This document shows positions 1-11,640 of a stretch of DNA of 64,000 bases, one piece after another. Where the stretch lies: the NCBI GenBank assembly GCA_022410635.1, contig JAJVDF010000251.1:1617830-1681829 (forward strand), read 5' to 3'. The translations under genes were made by a program, and so were the position numbers. Source of the stretch: Tretioscincus oriximinensis. Taxonomy: Eukaryota; Chordata; Lepidosauria; Squamata; Gymnophthalmidae. Position 1 is the stretch's first letter; each line of letters starts with the position of its first letter. The notes under the pieces were generated by a model. The model saw only the letters and a program-made list of their open reading frames with translations, was not told the DNA's origin and did no database searches.

Positions 1-95
1 AAGAAGAAGAAGAAGAAGAAGAAGAAGAAGAAGAAGAAGAAGAAGAAGAAGAAGAAGAAGAAGAAGAAGAAGAAGAAGAAGAAGAAGAAGAAGAA
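1..95. repeat. (AAG)n microsatellite
   Basis: About 31 uninterrupted AAG units fill the left edge of the window, so the true length is unknown. The tract abuts the SINE 3' end that follows, and on the minus strand it reads (CTT)n, the usual tail of that SINE. It is therefore best read as an expanded retroposon tail rather than an independent microsatellite. Confidence 0.95.
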
Positions 96-215
96 CTGGG
101 TTCTTATACCCCGCTTTTCTCACCTTTCAAAGGGACTCAAAGCAGCTTACAAGGGTATTTTGCCCAAAGATTGACATTCTGTCTTGCCCACCAGGCTGTA
201 GTGTCCCCATGTATC
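96..215 (-). mobile_element. SINE 3' end, Sauria-SINE-like, with CTT tail
   Basis: On the minus strand this reads a short retroposon end: a block with GTAAGC, then GCTTTGAGTCCC, then GAGAAAAGCGGGGTATAAGA, then (CTT)n. The same block recurs at 7632, 7829, 21657 and 47040. Longer copies carry upstream sequence resembling Sauria SINEs (TTCGAAAGCA, a GATAAAT-like block, then a GGGAAG block). The family name is from memory; the repetition inside the window is seen directly. The 5' half is missing here. Confidence 0.6.
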
Positions 216-779
216 TTTTAAAGTGTTCTGTGTGGGTGGCCATTTTGGGACATCTAGTCCATTCTACAATCTGTCCAATGTGGGTGGAACATAGTGGTGG
301 TAGAGCCCTCTCTTAAACCAGTTCACTTTGCAGAAGTGAGGTTCCTGGGCTCTTTTACGGATTGGCTTAAATGTAGGTGTGAAAAGGTCCTTAGGATAAT
401 CCTAAACACTGTACTGAATTTCTAGCTCCTTTCCACACTACCCTCATTTATTTGAGTCAAAAGTAATAGTAGCTGGTTTCTGAAAGCGTATTCTTGCAGC
501 CTACAATTGGCAACTAGCATTTTACCCAGAAGGTTTCCAACCCTTCTTTACTGGTTTTGTTTCTGTATAGAGAAAAGAAAATCAGGGGAAATCACCCATT
601 CACACTTTTTGTTAACAATTTGTAGTTTCCGTTTTGCTAGAACAAAATTGAATTCAGCTAAGGTACCAATATCTGCTTCTGTGATAGTCCAGATTTTGTT
701 GAACTAAAAGCTCCTTCTGAACCACAATATCAGAACCGTTTCCCATATGATGTGAAAGTCCAGAAGATCTAAGACTCTT
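216..779. other. No gene or repeat recognised
   Basis: AT-rich sequence with no convincing coding region. A 66-codon plus-strand reading frame at 507-707 has low-complexity composition and no recognisable domain. Confidence 0.6.
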
Positions 780-890
780 TCATATTTTGACTGCAGAAAA
801 GTTTGAATGACCAATAGGAACAGAGTTTTTTCACTGCTAATTGCGTTATTATTCCCAAATCTCCCAAGAGCACTCTTAAACATGCTTTGA
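780..890 (+). mobile_element. Fragment of the CACTTTGACTGG-type MITE
   Basis: The stretch from TTTTGACTGCAG through AGGAACAGAG, CACTGCTAATTGC and TATTATTCCC aligns by eye with the left ends of the copies at 8590 and 27598. Only the left end is recognisable and no target-site duplication can be assigned. The match is diverged, so this is a low-confidence family member. Confidence 0.4.
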
Positions 891-2867
891 ACCTATCTTG
901 AGTGGAATATTTGTAAGATTCGAAAGTTGTTAGCAGTTGAGACTCCAGTCGCTGGTAGTATCTCATCTGGGTTATTGCAATAATGTAGCAGCAGATCTGT
1001 CTCATTGCTCCCTCCTTCTCTTACTTCTTGTCCAGAATAATGCTGTTTGGATTTGTCTAAGTCTTTTTAAGTTCGTGCATATGTGCCCCCACCCTCCGTA
1101 GGACTCTACACTATCTTCCAATTCATACCAGGGCCTGTTTTAAATGTTTAGTATTTAAAATGTATTTAAGGCTCTGCAACTTTGGATGCCCAATTATCTG
1201 GCAGCCTACCTGACAGAATCTATCCCTTGTAGGATTTATGATCTGTCTCTCAGGGACTACTTGGGGTCTCACCAGCACTATGGGCTTTTCAGGATTTGGC
1301 CTATGAAACAGCCTTCCCCTAGAGCTTGGATCAGAGGAAAATATTGTCTGTTTTTGGAGGAGGCTAAAAACTTTTCTTTTTGATTTGCCAGAATGTTGTC
1401 ACTAGGTGGGCTGGGGGGTGAGTGAATATATGTATGGGAGTTTTGTTGTTTGTCATCATTTTTATATATGTTTTACTGAAATGCCCTTTGGAATAAAGGG
1501 CTTTATAAATGAACATTTTATTTACTGTATTTATTATTACCATTTTTAAGTAGTTCACAATCATTCCTGCACTGTGGAAATATATCCACTGAAAGTGCCA
1601 GCACTTCGCATTCACATGGTATGTCGTCACCATTTGTAGGAGGTTGGACAGCCAAACATATAAAATACAGAAAAGTAGAAAACCTTTACACTTTCTATTC
1701 CTAGGCTGGTAGCATGATTATTTCTGCTTGGGAAAGTGTGAAAATTAGATACGTTATCTCTAACCACTGTATAGGAATGGTTTCTCTGAATATGGAAACC
1801 CCTCTGTTGTACACTTTCCACATATATTCTTCCATATGTATTTTTAGTTTTTCTATGCTGTTCTGAGATGCAATGATAATGTGAGAACTTAAGTTTCTTT
1901 AGCTTAGTGGAACATTCCCAAAAAGTGAAGTTTGCATCTATTCTCTCCCTGGTAAAACCATAGCTTTACTATCCACCGAGACAACATGATTTCATTCTGT
2001 GCTTATATTGTTGTTCAAATGATTACACTTTCATATGCTACATATCTCCAAGGAGGATTTCCCCCTCATTGCTTTCTTTTCTGAAAATGCTCAAATGTGT
2101 CTCTCACGAGAGCTGATTCTGATGCCTAGAGCTGGCTGCTTTAGCCTATGCTGTACCTAAGAGACCAGATAAATATATGCAAGGAGACCTTAAGAGATTG
2201 TCTATTTTCTAGTCTCTGCTTTTAAAGTTTTTTTTNAAAAAATTGCAGTTGGTATTGGCTTGGAGGTTTCCTTAAAACCAAGAAAAGCAGGAGGCAAATT
2301 TAATTCGTATTCGGAACCTTTATATTTGACATTGGGTCTCATTAGCTACTGAGTATTTGTGAGGGCCTAAAAGCCACTGGTATACTCTGTTTGCCACTGG
2401 ACTGAGTGTGACTTCAATCAGGGAGGCCTTGATAGACTTCAAACTGAGGTGTCTTTTTCTACTAGCAGACTGGACTTAGTACACCAAACTCTGCTAGGTC
2501 AGATGGCTTCTGATGTAGAACAATGCAATATTCGCTGGACAGTCTGCTCCATTCCAGACTCTTTGATAACTCCAAAGCTCATGCCAACTTGGGAGCTCAT
2601 GCCAACTTGGAAGCTGGCTTCTGAAAACCCCTAAGGCCCAAGGAAACCATTTTTGGCAGTATGCATATGATAGTAGTTAGAATATGGCTTCTATACTGGA
2701 ACAGAATCCAGAAACATACTCTCTTCAGAAATGCCCTTAATTGTTAAGCCTGTTTCTTCAGTTTAGCTTTCTTTGAACATACTTTTCAGTCTCTCAGCAC
2801 ACATGCAAAGCATCACAGACCAACCACAGCTTTTAAAATGCTAGAAAACCTTGGTGTGGGTGGGTGG
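891..2867. other. No gene recognised; small tandem duplication
   Basis: No coding region is supported. The only local structure is an 18-bp unit containing CTCATGCCAACTTGG repeated twice at about 2577-2612. A single undetermined base lies at 2236 within a T/A-rich run. Confidence 0.55.
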
Positions 2868-3102
2868 ACAGTTTTGTGTAGTGGTTGAGTGTTGGACTCG
2901 TACCTGGTAGTCTCCCGGTTCGATTCCCCACTCCTCCACGTTAGCCACCTGGGTGACCTTGGGCAAGTCACAGTTCTATGAACTCTCTCAGCCCCATCTA
3001 CTCCACAGGGTGTCTGTTGTGGAGTATGTGCGCCGCCCTATGTTTGGCTGCCCTGAGACCTTCGGGTATAGGGTGGAATACAAGTACAAATAAATAAATA
3101 AC
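2868..3102 (+). mobile_element. tRNA-derived CORE-SINE (MIR-like head)
   Basis: A near-complete SINE. A tRNA-like head carries an A-box-like TAGTGGTTGAG and a perfect B box GGTTCGATTCC at 2917-2927. These are the internal RNA polymerase III promoter elements. It continues into GGGTGACCTTGGGCAAGTCA, the CORE domain shared with MIR elements, then a GTGTCTGTTGTGG block, and ends in CCTTCGGGTATAGGG and (AAAT)n. A second copy lies on the other strand at 22154-22414. No clean target-site duplication is visible. It is not a functional tRNA gene, because there is no cloverleaf 3' half. Confidence 0.85.
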
Positions 3103-6100
3103 TTCAACAGGGATCCCCTTGCTGGCTGGGGCCCACTTCATCAGAGGCTGACCTGGAACTGGGCAAGCTAGCACCTCTGGTTAAAGTGTGCAGAACCTCT
3201 ACATTATGACACAAGGGANCAGGGAATGGAGCATTCTGATGAAACTGTTTTTATTATTTGCTGATGAGCTATATTTTAAAGTTTTATGGTATGATATCAA
3301 ATTGAAGTGTGGGTGTATATAGAGACTTACTGAACACATGGATAAAATATTCACAGACTTGGATTTGTTTACTTTGTAGTAAAACCTTGTAACTCTTCCA
3401 AGGTTATTCAGTCACCTCTTTCACTCTATATGTTGTGTTTGTTATCTTTCCCTTTTGCTTCTCTCAATTTTGCTAAACACAATAATATTTTCCTATCCTC
3501 CATTGGTTTGCTTGAGAGTGCTTTAATATTTACTGTTTCTTTTGTCTGCTAAAACAACGGAACACTAGAGACACAAATGGAATCAGAGACACAAATATGG
3601 GGAATCCAGTCCCTGTTAGTGTTACTTGATATGGATATATACAATGTGTTTTAATCTTCCATTCTTAACAAACAAGACCAAAACCCAGTACAATTAATTG
3701 TAAATAACATAGTAGAATAATTAAAAAACTTGAGAGGATATTAATATCTTAATTACATCTAAAAGTAGTAATATAGGTACAGACAAACTTTTATGGAAAG
3801 GTCTTTTCCATTCCACAACCGAGATGAAATTTTAGAACCTTGGGTTCTCATCATATATTTATTTTTAAACTACCTTCAGTCTTGAAGAATGAGCTTAATC
3901 CAGTTCTTTTCTAGACTAAGCCACTGTTGGCTTAGGCCTCAGTAATGCATTTTAGGAAACAGTTTAGGAATGTTCTGTAGATGTAACAAATCTCTAAAAT
4001 TCATTATTAAGCCTGTGCAAACAAGACCTAACCAGAACTGTAGTTTAAAAAATAAAGATACCATCACAGTCTATGTCTTCTATGAAAGCTCATCCTGCCA
4101 ACTCCCCTCCACCCAGTTAATACTTAAGGTTCTACTAGACCCCCCTTGTTAGAAATTCTAATCCAGTTAACATGGTTATTATGCTTTTTGATTCTGACAT
4201 CATGTGAAAGTTTTCACTTATGGTCTCTCACCTTTGGTCTCTCAATCTTAGCTAATGGTGGCTTCCTGTGAAGTCCTTTGTTATGTAAGGATTTAAAGAA
4301 CAAACAAATTTAATAATAAAATGAATTCTTATCAGGAAAAAAATCTTAGTTTTAAAAAGAGAAGAAGTGAATGATTTGTTATCTTGGAACATTCAAACTC
4401 ATTTTAAGATGAAATTATACAGATACACAGCAAGGTGAGTAAACACATTTTGCAATGGATTACTAGATATCATCCAAATTTCCTCTGTATCTATAACTGT
4501 AACTGAAGTGTGTTTCAAAGAAATATAGCAGAAGCTGTCTTTTATTTCCACGAAAGTGTTCTCTAGCAGCAATCGTTATTATGAAATATGTACGAGCACT
4601 GGTTGAGTCTCTTGTTAACAAATGTCTCTGAATAACAGGCATAAAATGTGAGGATGATACTGACAGATCAAATTGTAAATTGCTGCAAAGTGGAGCAGGA
4701 TCTCCATAATAGCAGATAGTTATAAACACAAAAAACTGCATTATTGGAGAATATCATTTTGACCTTATAAAGGATGGAACAGTTTGGAATGGCTCAGCCC
4801 TGCCCTAGTTGGTTGCAAGCACACATTTTTATGCATTTTCCATAATACTCTAATGATTGGCTGTTCAACTCATTTGGATGAAGTTATTTTCAATTACCTG
4901 CCAATTGCAGAACCAGACAGTTTGACATGTTTCTGTGTGCTAAGCAGAGAGCCGAGCATTGAAAATGATGTATTCAGTATGGTTATGAAAATTACAGCCA
5001 ACAATATTCGAAGATAGGTAAAAAGCTATCTTTAGGGGTTGGGTTTCTTTATAATAATACACCTATATGGTTTCCTTACAAGAAGAGCAATACAAACAGG
5101 TATGACTGATTTATGGTCTTTACGATACAGGGAAGGAGTACTCAACAAGCTAAGTCCACGGTAGTTGCAGTCACTACCAAAAGTGGTTGATGTTTTGTGC
5201 TATCTTTGGTGCTTCACAGCAAGTCCAGGCAGTGAGCAGAAATTCAGTCTGGGGAGCTGTAGAAAAATGTGCAGTGTCTGTTCCTACTTATTCCTGTGAC
5301 AGCCCCCCNAATCTGGATCCTGACCCATTCAGAAACAATGTGAGAGAAACCTGAAAAAGAAGATTATACCACTTTAGATACTACCACATGTTAACAAAAC
5401 AAAACTACAGTTCCTGCATTATAATTATGTGGCTTGAAAAGAGGAGCTGGAAAAAACAGGAAGAAGCCTCATTGACCTGGAAGACAAAAATTTTCTTGCG
5501 GTGCAATTAGATGACAAATAATCTGTCTTCTCTCTGCATGCATCTGCTGTGTTTTCTTTAAATATTAATTACTAGAAACAAAAATAATCAAAAGTTTTGC
5601 ACCTAGCTGGACCTAGTGGTACAAGAACTCGCTGGTTTCTAGGACAGCATCTATGGTTGCATCTGCATCTAGTTAAAAAAGAAGGCAGGGAAGTTGTTTT
5701 TAGTCACTTTTTTCATGTATGGGAATGCAGCTTTAAGACACATACAGAGAAAAGCCTGGTAATGCTTGGAAAGTTTGCTAGTATTGTTAATTGTTGTATT
5801 CAGTATAGGCTTCTGCCACATTTTTCTGGGTTTCTCTCCATTGTTCTCCAGCACGGGATAGCAGGCTTGCCCTCTGTTAGGCTGCTGTACCTACTAGGCC
5901 ATTTTCTACGTGCTTACACTTGATCCCCGGATTTGTATGAGGTATGGGCCTATTCTGATTCTCATACTTCATACTGTGGTTTTTTTTGCCATGTCTGGTT
6001 GCTTGGTTGCTGTCATTTCTGGGGTGGGGGCAGAAATCATGCTATATGAGATATGAGTTTCTCATTCTGCATGAGATTTTTGTACATAGGCGGTTCTGAC

Positions 6101-7164
6101 TGGGAAGATTGCGCCAATATTGGGCACTGTGGGCAGTATCACTAGAGATTACCAGCAACCCAGAAGCTGTTAAATTGGTCCAGAAAGGCATGCCAAGATG
6201 TCTAACCTGCAGCCCATGACCCACCTTAAGCCCTAGACAGCTAATAATGTGGCCCCACAAGATAGTAAACGTTTAATGTATACATTGACTATATTACATA
6301 TTTTATTTGCAGCTCAAAACAATTCCTCTGCACTCTCTGTGGCTCAGGCAAACCAAAAGGCTATATACCCCTGCTCTAGTTCAAATTGCTACTAAGGGCT
6401 CCCAGGTCAAGAACTTTGGAGCAGCAAGGCTCAAAAGCACGCACAAACTTCAGGGTAGCAAGGTTCTGTCTTGTCTTGGAACCCTTATCTTGGACCAGGT
6501 GGACTGCTCCGGCTTNGAACAGCTTCAGTATATTAAGGTTGTAATGGGTTTGAAAGCATGTATGGCTATTTAACAGAGCTTCATTTCTTTCAGTTCTGCA
6601 TGGATGCGTAGACATGGAAGAACAAACTGCAGCAAAGTTCACAGTCAACCTGGAACAGTCAATTTGATGGAAGTGTCTCTTTTTATGCTTGTGTATATTT
6701 GCTCAGAGTACATATTGCAAAGTTGTGGAACTTCCATTTTAGATCTGAAGCTCTGGTTTTTTTCTAATTAAAACTGGAAAAGAGTCATATTCTTGGAACT
6801 ACTAGCTGGAAATAAGATACAACATGACATCAGAACGTTTATGCATCTGAACAAACATATTCTGGCCTAAAGTGAACACAGCATATTTTAATGTGACACT
6901 TTTTTTTTCCTTTGACATATTTCTGTGTATGATATGTTTCATAATTAATGGCAAATGGTAGACTCTAATTCGTACTGATTATCTTATTTTCCTGATTCTT
7001 AATTGGCACTGATTACCATTATTAAATTTTAATTGAATACACTACATTAGTTTTGCCAAAAATAACATAAAAAGGCATCTGAATTTGGATGGTATTTTGA
7101 GAAGGAGTTCCCTATTGCTTTAAGTGTTTCAAGTATATTCTCATTTTTTTCCTAATCTCCTTAC
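3103..7164. other. Unique AT-rich sequence, no gene recognised
   Basis: Scattered reading frames of 60-110 codons on both strands lack domains, supportable splice structure or repeat homology. A small 15-bp tandem duplication (TGGTCTCTCA repeated) lies near 4220-4248. No LINE, SINE or DNA transposon could be recognised by eye, although ancient degraded repeats are likely. Confidence 0.5.
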
Positions 7165-7363
7165 TAGGCTGACCAGATGACCTCTTTTTTGGAGGATTGA
7201 AAACCCATTTTGGGGGTGCTTCCCTTTTTTTCTGAGGAAAAAAGTTCAAAAAAAAAGTTCAAAACAAAATCCTTTTTTGAAAAGGTTTTCCTCAGAAAAA
7301 ACTTGGAGGCACCCCAAAAATGGGTTTTCAATCCCCCCAAAAAGGAGTAATCTGGTCAGCCTA
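7165..7363. mobile_element. Palindromic MITE with TAGGCTGACCAGAT ends
   Basis: The two halves are inverted copies of each other: TAGGCTGACCAGAT at 7165-7178 pairs with ATCTGGTCAGCCTA ending at 7363. The arms continue through a GGATTGAAAACCCATTTT block and a CCTCAGAAAAAA block to a centre near 7250. The terminus closely resembles the TAGGGTGACCAGAT ends that I recall from miniature elements in turtle and crocodilian genomes. A TA target-site duplication is possible because the ends begin and finish with TA. No coding capacity. Confidence 0.8.
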
Positions 7364-7631
7364 CTTCCTTACCTCTTTTCCAAGTCTGTAGGAAAAAATG
7401 GCCATTACTGCACTTCGTGAATCCAGTTTTGCTGGACTCAGATTTGCTGCGAAGCAGGTTGAACTGCTTTAGAAGTGAGACCACCCTTACTATCGTGCAG
7501 ATGCAATGTTGCTAACCCAGATGACACAAGAGTATCCTCCAATTATGCCAGAGAAGCCTCTGCATTGCTATTCGCACAGGTAGGGCAGCAGGTGTCTGCT
7601 GGGTCCAAATGCTCACTTGCTAGTTTCAGAG

Positions 7632-7690
7632 AAGAAGAAGGGACTCAAACTGGCTTACAAAGTTATTTTTCGCCCAAAGTCTTACAGCTG
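7632..7690 (-). mobile_element. Short SINE 3' end fragment
   Basis: GAAGAAGAAGGGACTCAAACTGGCTTACAA followed at a few bases by CGCCCAAAGTCTTAC matches the minus-strand SINE ends at 96 and 7829. Only about 60 bp are preserved, with the (AAG) tail interrupted. Confidence 0.5.
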
Positions 7691-7828
7691 CATAAATGGA
7701 TAAAATTGCCTGTGCTGTAGGTTTTTTATTAGATAGTAAAACAATATGATTTATCCTTCCATTTCTGGACACTGTAATTTTAGATTTAATATATTATTTC
7801 ATATTAGCTGTTTTGGCTTGGTTTTTGA

Positions 7829-8040
7829 GAAAAAGAAGAAGAACTGTATTTTTATACCCTGCTTTTCTCACCTGAAGGTACTCAAAGTGGCTTACAAGGG
7901 TATTTTTCACCCAAAGGCTTACATTCCATCTTCCCTACCAAGTTGTGGTGGCTCCCATTTATNTAGTCACAATCAGTTGCAATTTCTTGCAATTCTTGCT
8001 TTCGAATAGCTGGGTTGGCTAGAGCTGCAGGCTAGTAGAA
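7829..8040 (-). mobile_element. Sauria-SINE-like element, 3' two thirds
   Basis: On the minus strand the order is CTAGCCAACCCAGC, ATTCGAAAGCAAG, a region with ATAAATGGGAGCCACC, GTAGGGAAGA, TGTAAGCCTTTGGG, GAGAAAAGCAGGGTATAAA and a short CTT tail. This is the longest copy of the family in the window. It shares the TTCGAAAGCA and AAGTAGATAAAT-like blocks I associate with Sauria SINEs. No intact polymerase III boxes are visible, so it is 5' truncated. Confidence 0.6.
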
Positions 8041-8589
8041 TGTGCTCACCCCTCCCTACGTCCAGCACAGGGCTTCAAAACCTGTTCTCTCAGATGAGAG
8101 ACCATCTCCTTAGCAACTATAATAGTGTTTTGGTCTTTGTGCTAGTTTTGAGAAACAGTTAATTTTCTCCTTTGTCCCTGAATTATTCTTAGCCCCAAGA
8201 ATTTGCACCCTTGACCAAAAGCTGAAAATTCTGTAATTTTGAATGCAGTAGAGGACAAAGCCAGCATTATTGTGAATAATTTCTTCTCAATATTCTTTTC
8301 TTCACACACATTCATTTTTGTGTGTTTGTTTCCCACCCTACTATATGCGCATGAGAGAAGGTCCCCTTAAAGTTAATAAGCAAGAAGCCCTTGCTCATGT
8401 AACATGCATCCAAACTGAAATTCATGAAAATAGGTGTCTTGTTAGTTATTGGAAGTTTAGCAAGCACTGTAATTTCCTCCTCATCCCTAGTTCAAAGTCT
8501 ATTTGAAAATGTGAGTGTGTATGGATTGATAAAGAAATACAATCTTCTTTTCAGACTAAAAAACAAGGAAAATTAGCACACATACTTGT

Positions 8590-9141
8590 GGCCACAGACA
8601 CACTTTGACTGTGGAATAGTTTGGGTGATTAGCAGGAACAGAGCATTTGCAGTGCTGATTGCTTCACTATTCCCCAGTTATTCCAATGAAGGGTGAATGG
8701 GTTATTTGGAAGAACAGAGCGTTTTAGTTTTAAAGTGTTTAAAATCTGTACTTTTTATATTTTCCTATTATTACCTGCCCTGGAACTTATTGGTGAAGGA
8801 AGGGCTATAAAAACAAATATATTTATCTTAAACTTGCCATGCATGGACTGCTTTTAAGTAAGCCATAATAATTCACGCAGGAAATACAAACGCTGTATTC
8901 TAGCCTTTCTGTACTGTGTGATTTGTTTTCACCCACTCTGCAGTGAATGCATGGGCAAGCAGCCCATGGGGAACACAGAAAATATTGCGAATACAGTTTC
9001 TACATNTCTTCCTCCTGTTCTAGGAGCAACAATACTTTTGTCTGGAGGAGTGCAAAAGACAGAAAGCATTCCCTCCAACCAGCAGATGGAAATTGTTCCT
9101 AACAATCATTCTTTGAATATAAGTGCAAAACATTATAGCTG
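8590..9141 (+). mobile_element. Harbinger-like MITE, copy 1
   Basis: The left end reads GGCC then CACACTTTGACTGTGGAATA, and the right end ends in CATTCTTTGAATATAAGTGC. Both match the corresponding ends of the better copies at 16209 and 27598. Shared internal blocks include GAACAGAGCATTTGCA, a GACTGCTTTTAAGTA block and CTGTATTCTAGC. The flanks do not give a clean duplication (TGT left, TGA right). Non-coding; the 74-codon frame at 8918-9142 is incidental. Confidence 0.65.
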
Positions 9142-10166
9142 ATTAGCATGTTCTGGCAGTAAGTTGCTTTAGAAAGCTATCTGGCTTTGTCCTCTAAATA
9201 GATTACTGGATCTCATCCCAAAGGTGGGAAGAGTGATATGGTACACAGCTGGCACCTTCTCAACTCTGTGACTTTGAAGCTGCAAAACACAAGTTCACTG
9301 GCTATAACATGGTGCAAATGAGGACTAGACAGAAAATTGCTTCCAGCAAGACACTTCTGCCCCAGGACCATTCTACACAGCAATGATGAGATTGAAGTCA
9401 TATCTCATGGATATAGGACTATACTGCACAATAGAGTCTGAGTTCAATACTGTCTTCACTACACTCATAAAACATAGACCCCAATTAATAAATGTTTGTT
9501 TTGTTGATACTTAGCAATCTATCACACCTTTTAAAGCTGAGTGATAAGATAGCTTTCCCTCCTCTCCTGTTTTATCCTTTTCCCCTTACCAACTGTGACT
9601 AGATGCATTTCTGTCTGTCAATTTTTGGCTTCTCACTGTGGAGGGAAAGCCATTCCCCTTTTCCTAGATATTTGAAGGCACATTAGTCTGCATGTTCAGA
9701 TATCTATTGTGTAATTAAATCATATGTAAATGCAAACACACAAACTGAAGATGTAGGTAAAATCGTATGTGCACTTAGTATCCACAAACTCCAGCAATGG
9801 TTCAAGAGGGGAAGGAAAAAACTTCCTTTCCCTAACCATGAAAGTATGTTAGTGCCTCCAATAGTCCCCTTGTACATCCTGAAAACCAGTGATCACAGCA
9901 TCCAAAGTGATTCCAGTGCCATTCCCTCCCAGGCCCATTCACCTAGCCCTCTCTTGTCACCATAATGGCACAATTCTAAGGCTTTAATTTTGGCCTTGAA
10001 GACAGCAAGAACAGAAAAAAGTGCTCTCAATAGAGCAAACGTTGACGTATGGGGAGAAGACAAGTTTTCCTTTTCCTAGCACCTTTGAGAACAAAATGAA
10101 GGCTTTAAAATCTTGACCTTATGATTGACCATGATTGTGTTCTTACAGAAAACATAGCCAGACTAA
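9142..10166. other. No gene or repeat recognised
   Basis: AT-rich single-copy-looking sequence. A 62-codon minus-strand frame at 9213-9401 has no recognisable domain. Confidence 0.5.
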
Positions 10167-10315
10167 GGCTGCATCCACACATCACTTATTTATTCCTCTA
10201 TAGTTGGATATTCCATAATAAAACATTGTGTGGACTGATTTATTCCACAGTATCCATACTTTATTGTGGAATATCCAATTATAGTGGAATAAATAAGTGA
10301 TGTGTGGATGCAGCC
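10167..10315. mobile_element. Near-perfect hairpin MITE with GGCTGCATCCAC ends
   Basis: The arms 10167-10222 and about 10260-10315 are inverted copies, with roughly 53 of 56 positions complementary by eye (30 identical bases from the tip), leaving a loop of about 37 bp. The whole element would fold into one long hairpin if transcribed. The termini resemble those of the larger element at 18490-20773 and fragments at 33286 and 63376. Flanks are CTAA on the left and TATG on the right, so a TTAA-type duplication is not demonstrated. Confidence 0.85.
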
Positions 10316-10382
10316 TATGAAGCAAAAGCTAAAAGAACATTCAAAAGGGCATTTTTGGTTGTGATTCCTCAGAACTATAGAC

Positions 10383-10558
10383 TACTGGAGCAACATGCAG
10401 TATTCCTGAAATGCTATTTGCAGGGTGTCAAGAACAGTTGAAGATTTTACCTCCGTTTGTTCCAGACTGCCCAGGTGCAATTGGTGGGCTTCTGTGTGAG
10501 ACAGAATGCTGGACTAGATGGGCTCCGGGCGGATTTAGCATGGCTCCTCTTATGTTCA
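10383..10558 (+). mobile_element. CR1 LINE 3' end
   Basis: Contains CTGCCCAGGTGCAATTGGTG, ACAGAATGCTGGACTAGATG and the terminal GGCTCCTCTTATGTTC. This is the sense-strand counterpart of the CR1 3' ends at 18753, 26392, 41378 and 58592. Only the 3' untranslated region and the extreme end of ORF2 remain. It lies 67 bp downstream of the hairpin MITE. Confidence 0.85.
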
Positions 10559-10890
10559 TAACCTACAACTAGGTTTCCTCCAAAGATAGATATTGTGCCT
10601 CAGGGGTTCGGCTGTAGACCTAATGGGACATGAAACCAGGAACTCGCTAAATGTAATTGTGGATAAAACTTTGATCTCAGGATCTACGTCATGCATGCTG
10701 CTTCGAATATTTTTGAAATGCTTGTTTCTATTGCCATTTTATTGACTCAATATTGCTGACAATCGTGGACAATAGCAATAATTTAGACAACTCAATTTTA
10801 GAAGCACATTTTATGACAACTTGGATTCTAGATTTATACTTAGAATGGTTTTGCACAAATATTTATTCTGCAAACTATTTGGGGGGTTTG

Positions 10891-10970
10891 GGATTCCCAC
10901 AGCCATCTGTCTGGGATGGTTTAGTGAATGCAGGCATTGAGCAGAGGATTAGACCCGATGATTCTATGAT
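10891..10970 (+). mobile_element. CR1 3' end of the GATTCTATG class
   Basis: CATCTGTCTGGGATGGTTTA, GAATGCAGGCATTGAGCAG and the terminal GATGATTCTATGAT match the well-known amniote CR1 3' end with an ATTCTATG terminal repeat. It is the reverse orientation of the better copy at 39401-39630. About 80 bp are recognisable. Confidence 0.7.
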
Positions 10971-11640
10971 CCCTCCTCTTGTATTGTTGAAGTATCTCAT
11001 TTACCTTCTGTGATTTGGTGAGTCTAGGACTGGGAAGATTGTACAGCAATCTGATGTTTGTGCAGTACAATAGAACTCTCTGCTGACATAGGTAATTAAT
11101 GCCAATCAAACTGATAGACAGTGTCTTGCAGCCAGGGCAATTAACCTTCTGGTCAGGGAGTGCCTTAATTGTCACTTTTCAGTACCAGAAGTTCACTTGG
11201 GTGAAAGATCAGTAACAGCAAATGAGCATTTTGGAGAAAACAAACCCAGTATATGTGTCACTGGCTCCTCTAAAATGATTCAAAGGTTCATGTTTTTTAC
11301 ATAATTCAGAACGATGATGAAAAATGGCACCTGTTATCAAGCTTGATTGTTTTGTGCACATTTCCACAACATACGGTTTATTAGTACTGATGATGTCCCA
11401 AGTACCTCCAACGTATTGCATTCAGTGTTGTGATTTCATTGTTAAAATGTTTCTGCTTGCTTGCAGTCTCTTCAGTAAGAAAACAGGGGACTCAACATGC
11501 TAGTTCAAATGGTACTTCTAATTTCCGTGACTCAATGCATTTAAATAAAGACAAGATGATTGTGAAAGAAAAGGTATATATTAAGGAAAAAGAAATCGAA
11601 TGGGAGGCAGATTGAAGGTTACAGGCTTGCAGATATATGG

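Noticed and set aside
2868..2940. tRNA gene
   Set aside because: A and B boxes are present but the sequence continues as a SINE CORE domain and does not form a tRNA 3' half; the same structure recurs at 22154-22414.
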